Assembly: GCF_032118995.1 (NCBI RefSeq)
Contig: NC_092668.1
Span: forward strand, 10,643,501-10,707,500
Length of the DNA: 64,000 nucleotides
Reading direction: 5' to 3'
Origin: Asterias amurensis
Taxonomy: Eukaryota; Echinodermata; Asteroidea; Forcipulatida; Asteriidae
A program made the position numbers and the translations under genes. Every line of letters starts with the position of its first letter. The stretch's first letter is position 1. This document shows, in pieces, positions 56,821-64,000 of the stretch. The notes beneath the pieces were generated by a model, which saw nothing but the letters and a program-made list of their open reading frames with translations, was not told the origin of the DNA and ran no database searches.

Positions 56821-57889
56821 GATATTTGGGGAGGATGCGCACATGCATTAACTGAGTGAAAGTTTGTAGTTCTATGTACACCCACAGGTTTCTAATGATC
56901 ATGAAGAACCCCTTTAATATTATGATCAAGAAGAACCTCTAATAGAAAATAGCCATCTTTATAACTGCAGTTGAAAACTATGCAATCAAATTGATGACAT
57001 GTCATAAATTGGCAATCACAACATCGTAAACCAACACGAAATAATTCAACTTGAAAGTCACTTATTTCAATTTTAACCAGTATATAAACAAACACTGGAT
57101 TCTGAAGGTTACATTTCTGTCATTCGAAGATGGGGCCGTCAATATTTCAGCATAATGTCCACCAGCCAATGTGCTTTGAATCAATTAATTGCCAAATTAA
57201 TTACACCTCGTAATAACAACATATACTTAAAACAATAGAGTACATATACATCGTTAACAAATTTACACTTTAACAACTGAACACTATATAACCTTATCCT
57301 ATTCTACAACTAATTTCCTAATGAACATGATTATATAATCAAATCAAAATGATCACAAAATTGATCACTTTCTCATGTCAGTCACTTGTTATTTTCTAAG
57401 GACTAACTATTATACTAGTTAACTTGATTTGTCGACACTTATTCCTTGGCAATTTTTCTTATAAGTCCAACCCTGTATCTTGACATGATCTTGAAATTCT
57501 TTTGTGTTGGGCTTTCACACAATTACTCGGAAACCTATAGTGTATGTACAGGTATATACATTTAAGGCAAGAAGCAAAGGGCAGAAAAATTCACAAAAGA
57601 AAATATTATACTTCACCGCCGATATGATTACAAGATCTTTAAGGAAATTCTTCCGATCAGGTCAAGAATTCAGTACCAGTGTATACTAAATAGGTAAGGC
57701 ATGGTTTACCATAGCTTGGTTTTCTCACATATCACTTTATGGTACTTGCTATACACAGTTTCTCACTTCGACCTGAAATGTAACTTGCTTCACTGTCAGG
57801 GAATTAGCCATTTGCGTGTTAGAACAGTGACATACTTGATCACAATTTTGTATTTCTCAGAAAATTGTCACATTTTTTATTTTTTAACA
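56821..57889. other. Non-coding, nothing recognised
   Basis: Unique AT-rich sequence. Open frames at 56892-57095 (minus) and 57504-57689 (plus) show no protein character. Confidence 0.45.
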
Positions 57890-58175
57890 CACCAGGCCAG
57901 ATGGCCACTTCAAGGTGTGGGCTACAACGATTTTATTCCAGAGGCCAATGCCACCTACTCCTAGGGCTGGATGGAACAGGGTTACCCCCTTTACAGTCCA
58001 TATGGATGTAGGCTTGGATATCATCAGTCCGAAGCCTGGCCGGCAGAGCAGAAAGCACTACCTCCCCAATTCTACGTAGCAAGTGTCACGACCGAGATTC
58101 GAACCCACACTCTGCTGATCAACCACCAACGCTTGAATCCGGTGCTTTAACCTCTCGGCCATGACATGCCAAATG
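57890..58175 (-). mobile_element. tRNA-Leu-type SINE with a different body
   Basis: The minus-strand head is at about 58085-58170: 'gtcatggccgagaggttaaag' (A box) and 'gggttcgaatctcgg' (B box). The body in reverse has 'ccggccaggcttcggactg' and 'aaggggg..taaccctgttcc', unlike the 'gcaagacacttaac' body of 4220-4572. Either another SINE subfamily or a chimera. Confidence 0.6.
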
Positions 58176-58771
58176 AATCAGGTAATCTTTTACAAAGCTA
58201 CAAAAGAGACAGTGAACACCCCTCTACAATTGAATAATTGTGTATGGCACAGTGGTACTGGGGTTTGCTCATCCGAAGGTAAATGTACAGGAACTAAAGT
58301 GTTTGGTATAAATCTCTGCATTTGTGGCCAATACTTTCAACAGAAGATGTGAGAAAAGGGATAAAAATAAACCATGCCTTCCCAAAACAGAATTTTTAGC
58401 AAAAATGGTTACACCCCTATGTTTTAACATCTCTATGTTCCGACACCCCCTGGTGTTTTTTTTTCTTTTTTTCCTTTATCTGAATCCTACCCCTAAATGT
58501 GTAAATCATCAGGGATTTCTCGGAACATAAGGTTGTCAAAACATAGGGGTGTCAGAATATAAAGCAGTCACCTTCTAAACAAAATATATCCTGGCTGACC
58601 AATCTGACTAGTATTCGTCGACGAAATAATTTCTGGAAGACTTGTTTCTGAGAGGAGGGAATAATGAGCTTCGGATCTCGGAGGAATCTAGTAGGATTGA
58701 AGAACATGGTCCAAGGGGATTGGTTGTAAGTTTTGGTTGATAACCATACATATATATATATATAATTCTAC

Positions 58772-59668
58772 ATTAAAGTAAGGGTATACCTTTGGCAATT
58801 ACCCTTAAAACTTACTTGGTAAAGAGCACAGGTGATCAGGGCCCAATTTCATAGAGCTGCTAAGCACAAAAATTTGTTTAGCATGCAGGCATGCAACTGC
58901 CGGTTGAAAAAAAATTGATACCCACAATGGTACCCTAGAAAATGTTCAGGTTTATTTTGCTCTTAGGTGCATTTTTAGCATGTACTAGGCTTAGTTTACA
59001 TGATTGTAGTTGTACACTGTTAATGCCAGGCATATATTAGGATAATAATTTTAAAAAATCCGAAAAAAATATTATTTTTTTTTCGTGTTTTTTTTTTTTC
59101 TTTTTTTTTCCCACGTAAAAAAAAAAAAAGGAAAACGCGGAATTCTGTGGAAACGCGGAAGAGTTGCATGCCTGAGCCTGAAATTTCATCCTTGATAAAA
59201 ATTGGATTACCAACAAAATTTCCTGTTGTTGCATGTTGCTTGTTACTGGTATTCAGCTGTTGTTTGCTTATCCTAAAAAATCACGTGGAAAATTGGTTGG
59301 TAATACTGTTTTTATCGAGGCAGAAATTTCATGCTAAGCAAATTCTTTTGCTTAGCAGTGCTATGAAATTGGGCCCAGGCTGTTGGTATTAAACAACATT
59401 AAGAAACAACAACCTCTGAAGTAATGTAGTTTTTGAGAAACATGAACATTTTTCACCAAAGATTTTTAATCTGAGAAGGACTTCAGTCATGTGAAAGCTC
59501 ACCATTCTATAAAATAAGGGGTTTTCTTTTCCATTCCTTTTTTTTCAACTTCAATGACCTGCAAAATGAGCCCAAATTTGTACATGATTTTATTTAATGC
59601 ATGTTTTGGGATACACCAAGTGAAGCTATTAGTCTTTGACAACTACCAAAAGTATACACTGCCTTTAA
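58772..59668. mobile_element. MITE-A relative split by a family D MITE
   Basis: The left part (58772-58837) has 'tacctttggcaattacccttaaaac' type MITE-A ends. The right part (59378-59668) has 'cctctgaagtaatgtag', 'ttgagaaac' and 'gtctttgacaactaccaa', ending 'actgccttt' plus TTAA. The insert (58838-59377) starts 'gggcccaatttcatagagctg' and ends 'ctatgaaattgggccc'; it has itself gained a low-complexity stretch near 59050-59130. Confidence 0.75.
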
Positions 59669-60052
59669 TAAAAATAACAACAAATAACTAGTTAAAAGGT
59701 TAACTAGTTACGTTCTTTAAAGAAAGAAATGGTTATCAGCGGCTAGTTTTAGATATTATTCCCCAAAACATTGAATGATGAGGAATAGCAACCAACTACT
59801 ATGCAATTTTTTCATGATTTTTTTCCCCAAAATGTCTTTTATCAGCTCAATTATCTGCTCTCACATGATGTGTTACCTCCTTGTCATTCTGAGCCCCCCC
59901 CCACCCCCGCCCCCAATTTAACAAAAAATTAATATATGCATATATTTATGCTATGTTTTATTGAACTTCATGAAGGGACCATGTTTATACGAATTGCAAC
60001 TGAAATGGGCAAGACACACTTCCTAAGTGTTTTCAGTGTGTTAGTTTTTTTT
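59669..60052. other. ZCCHC24 3' UTR (minus strand), proximal part
   Basis: Directly downstream of the ZCCHC24 stop in minus-strand sense. An A-run follows the stop (plus-strand T-run at 60045-60054). AATAAA on the minus strand lies at 59962-59957, about 90 nt past the stop, and is a candidate proximal polyadenylation signal. Confidence 0.5.
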
Positions 60053-61708
<1,656 letters not shown>

Positions 61709-61812
61709 ACACTAGGTGGCAGCAGACTTACCAGTCAAACTTCCATTGTTTACGTAGTTCTGAGCTTGCGCACCTACCGATGGTATTGCCAGGTAAGTCT
61801 GCTGCCACCTAG
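61709..61812. mobile_element. Family F inverted-repeat element
   Basis: 'cactaggtggcagcagactta' at the left and 'aagtctgctgccacctagc' at the right, around a loop with 'gtttacgtagttctgagc'. About 100 bp. Confidence 0.8.
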
Positions 61813-61815
61813 CAT

Positions 61816-62053
61816 ATTGCCATTTTACATAGACCACATTATAGGCTACCTTGAAATCATACTAAAACCATGCTCCCTAATGGGCCAATAGGTGACTTTT
61901 GAAACGCTAGGTGGCAGCAGACTTTACCTTGCGATACCATCGGTAAGTCTGCTGCCACCTAGCGTTTCAAAAGTCACCTATTGGCCCCTTAGGGAGCATG
62001 ATTTAATTATGATTTCAAGGTAGCCTATAATGCGGTCTATGTAAAATGGCAAT
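61816..62053. repeat. Near-perfect palindrome, about 110-bp arms, with family F at its core
   Basis: The left arm runs from 'attgccattttacatagacc' through 'aaggtagcc'-complement, 'ggccaataggtgacttttg' and 'cgctaggtggcagcagact'. The right arm repeats it inverted down to 'gtctatgtaaaatggcaat' with only a handful of changes and a few extra bases (for example gctccctaatgg versus the complement of ccccttagggagc). The loop is about 15 nt around 61930. Confidence 0.9.
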
Positions 62054-62794
62054 AATTATGCTAACTTGAGTTGCATAAGCAACAAGTTAGTTATAACATG
62101 GTTATAATAGGCCAAATGGCCTATATGGTATATTAATTAGTCTTGCAACATTTAAATATCAATTTGTGATAAATTAGGTTGGTCAAATAACATTTGAGGG
62201 ACAAAATTTAAGCGTTTACACCATTGACTGGCCCCCTATACCAATGAAAGTATGAAATACAATGCTAAGATAAGTTCAATGTCACTTCGGACATGCAAAA
62301 GGATTAAGTTTACCTTACTAAATTTTTATTGAAATATGATAGAATGGCTACAATTCTAAAGTATCCCTGACAGTAAAAATGACTTTTCAACTCTATCAGA
62401 ATGTTGATCTTTTCTAGCATTTTGATTAGTGACGTTAATTAGACAATCTTGCAGGTTTGACTTGTGTGAACTGTGAAGGGCAAAGTCATTACTTTGGATT
62501 CCTTGCTAAGGACATTGAAGCTACAGCAGTTGCAACATTTTTGATAGTTCAGAAGAATTTTGTTAGGCTGCTCAGGTATTGGAAAGTGCACCATTGCACA
62601 TAAACATCCTGCAGAAATATTACTGTCAAAGTCTTGAATAAGGCAAAACCAATAAAACCATTCTTCTAAAAAGACAAGGGGTTCCCCCCAACAAAAATAG
62701 GAAGTTCAATTTGAAGTGTTTACAGTTTGGCCATCATGTAGGTTGATACCCTTGTAAATTTTTCTACCAAAAAAATCAAAGATGTACTTTCCCT
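62054..62794. other. ZCCHC24 intron or upstream DNA, nothing recognised
   Basis: Unique, AT-rich, no splice-flanked coding stretch on either strand that I recognise. Confidence 0.45.
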
Positions 62795-63572
62795 TTAAAG
62801 ACACTGGACACTATTGGTAATTGTCAAAGCCCGGATGTCTCACTTGGTGTATCTTAACATATGCATAAATAACAAACATGGGCAAATTTGAGCTCAATTG
62901 GTCAACAAGTTGCGAGATACTAATGGTAAGAAAAACCACCCTTGTCACAATCACATGAAGTTGTGTGCTTTCAGATGCTTGATTTTGAGACCTCAAAATC
63001 TCATTCTGAGGTATCGAAATCCAATTCGTGGAAAATTACTTCTTTCTCAAAAACTACGTTACTTAAAGGGACACATTGCCTTGGATCGGTCGAGTTGGTC
63101 TTTGAAAAGCGTTTGTAACCTTTTTTTATAAAATGCATATGGGTAGAAAGATGATATAAAAGTAGAATACAATGATCCACACAAACATGCCTCGAAATTG
63201 CGTGGTTTTCCTTTTACCTCGTCGAATAACACGTCGGCCATTTATGGGGGTCAAAATTTTGACTCCCATAAATGGCTGACCGTGTTAGTTCGCACAGTAG
63301 AAGAAAAACCACGCAATTTCGAGGCAAACTTGTGTGGATCATTGTATTCTACTTTTAAAACATCTTTCCAACCATATGCATTATATAAAAAACGGTTACA
63401 AACGCTTTTGTTTTGACCAACTCGTCCGTTCCAAGGCAACGTGTTCCTTTAAGAGGGAGCCGTTTCTCAGTATGTTTAATACTATCAACAGCTCCCCATT
63501 ACTCGTTTCCAAGTTAAGGTTTAATGCCAATAATTTATGTGAGTAATTACCAATAGCCTCCACTGCCTTTAA
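62795..63572. mobile_element. MITE-A split by a nested MITE-B
   Basis: TTAA at 62795-62798 plus 'agacactggacactattgg'; right end 'ccaatagcctccactgcct' plus TTAA at 63569-63572. The host block normally reading 'acgttacttcagagggagcc' is opened at 63063 by a complete MITE-B. Confidence 0.9.
63063..63452. mobile_element. MITE-B, full length, nested in MITE-A
   Basis: TTAA at 63063-63066 and at 63449-63452 flank 'agggacacattgccttgg' and 'ccaaggcaacgtgttcct'. The central palindrome (63233-63283) is nearly exact. Joining the host flanks gives one TTAA, showing a 4-bp TTAA target duplication. Confidence 0.95.
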
Positions 63573-64000
63573 AGATTTATAAATTGTGTTTGTTTTTAGA
63601 ATGACTTATGGATATGCCCCTAACGAACTATGCTCCAGGGTGAGGGGGTTGAAGTGAACTTTTTGGGTTTGGGTTGTAGGGGGGGGGGGGTGATCTAGGA
63701 TTACCCAAACCCCAGAGGAAGTTTTGAGAATCTGAAAAGCACACAAATAAACAGTTTACAGGGCTCCAACAGTAGGTGTGAGCATGGAACCTTCCTCCAT
63801 AGTGTGAGGCCCCTTCAAGGTTGTCTTTTTTAACAGTCAAATAATCCACTTGGGGGTTCAAATATTCTCATTTCATTGCTACTGTATTCCAAGTTTTTAA
63901 ATTCAAAGATGAAATGAAAAGGGTTGGTGCTTAGTTAAGAAAACTAATCCCAGCGTTCTTACAATTCAATTTCAAGCAGTGACTTATTGTTCAAGGAGTC
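63573..64000. other. Right edge, nothing recognised
   Basis: A short G-run (63679-63689) and unique sequence. No ZCCHC24 exon is visible up to the end of the window. Confidence 0.45.

Overview
This is eukaryotic, almost certainly metazoan DNA: multi-exon genes with GT-AG introns, no operons, AT-rich non-coding sequence and a very heavy load of short interspersed elements. The repeat style (palindromic TTAA-flanked MITEs, tRNA-derived SINEs) and the gene content fit an echinoderm, plausibly a sea star; the exact taxon is an inference that cannot be proven from this window.

The window is dominated by a cluster of CLCA genes (calcium-activated chloride channel regulator family: secreted or single-pass, self-cleaving metalloprotease plus vWA plus FnIII proteins). 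CLCA-A (8763-23773, +) and CLCA-B (32372-47937, +) are complete. Each can be assembled into 15 coding exons with matching intron phases, giving proteins of 1001 and 1079 residues. A third paralogue is represented by its first coding exon only (949-1122, -), in divergent orientation to CLCA-A; its remaining exons would lie beyond the left edge. Between CLCA-A and CLCA-B sits a two-exon gene (26817-27790, +) for an unrecognised 186-residue type I membrane protein with an Asp-rich tail.

At the right end, on the minus strand, are the last two coding exons of ZCCHC24 (61233-61397 and 60053-60166), strongly conserved with what I recall of the vertebrate protein. It converges on CLCA-B across about 12 kb of non-coding DNA. 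Its upstream exons, including the CCHC knuckle, must lie beyond position 64000.

Everything else is mainly repeats. I sort the commonest into informal families: MITE-A (TTAA + AGGCAGTGGACACTATTGG, about 370-390 bp, roughly 20 copies), MITE-B (TTAA + AGGAACACGTTGCC, about 390 bp, near-perfect foldback, 6 copies), MITE-C (TTAA + AGCCATTGGACCC, 3 copies), family D (GGGCCCAATTTCATAGAGC ends), family E (GGGTTTGGGTAC ends), family F (CTAGGTGGCAGCAG ends), several one-off palindromes, three tRNA-derived SINE lineages and one LINE reverse-transcriptase scrap. No LTR element, virus-like element, CRISPR array or functional tRNA gene could be supported.

The most unusual signals are: the octamer TGACGTCA at 19 places (11 of them inside about 6.2 kb of CLCA coding exons and in two reading frames); several nested MITEs that expose the TTAA target directly; a 238-bp near-perfect palindrome built around a CTCF-like core; a GC-AG intron in CLCA-B; a nearly fresh 240-260 bp tandem duplication carrying a 3' splice-site-like end; and the orphan membrane protein lodged between the two CLCA genes.
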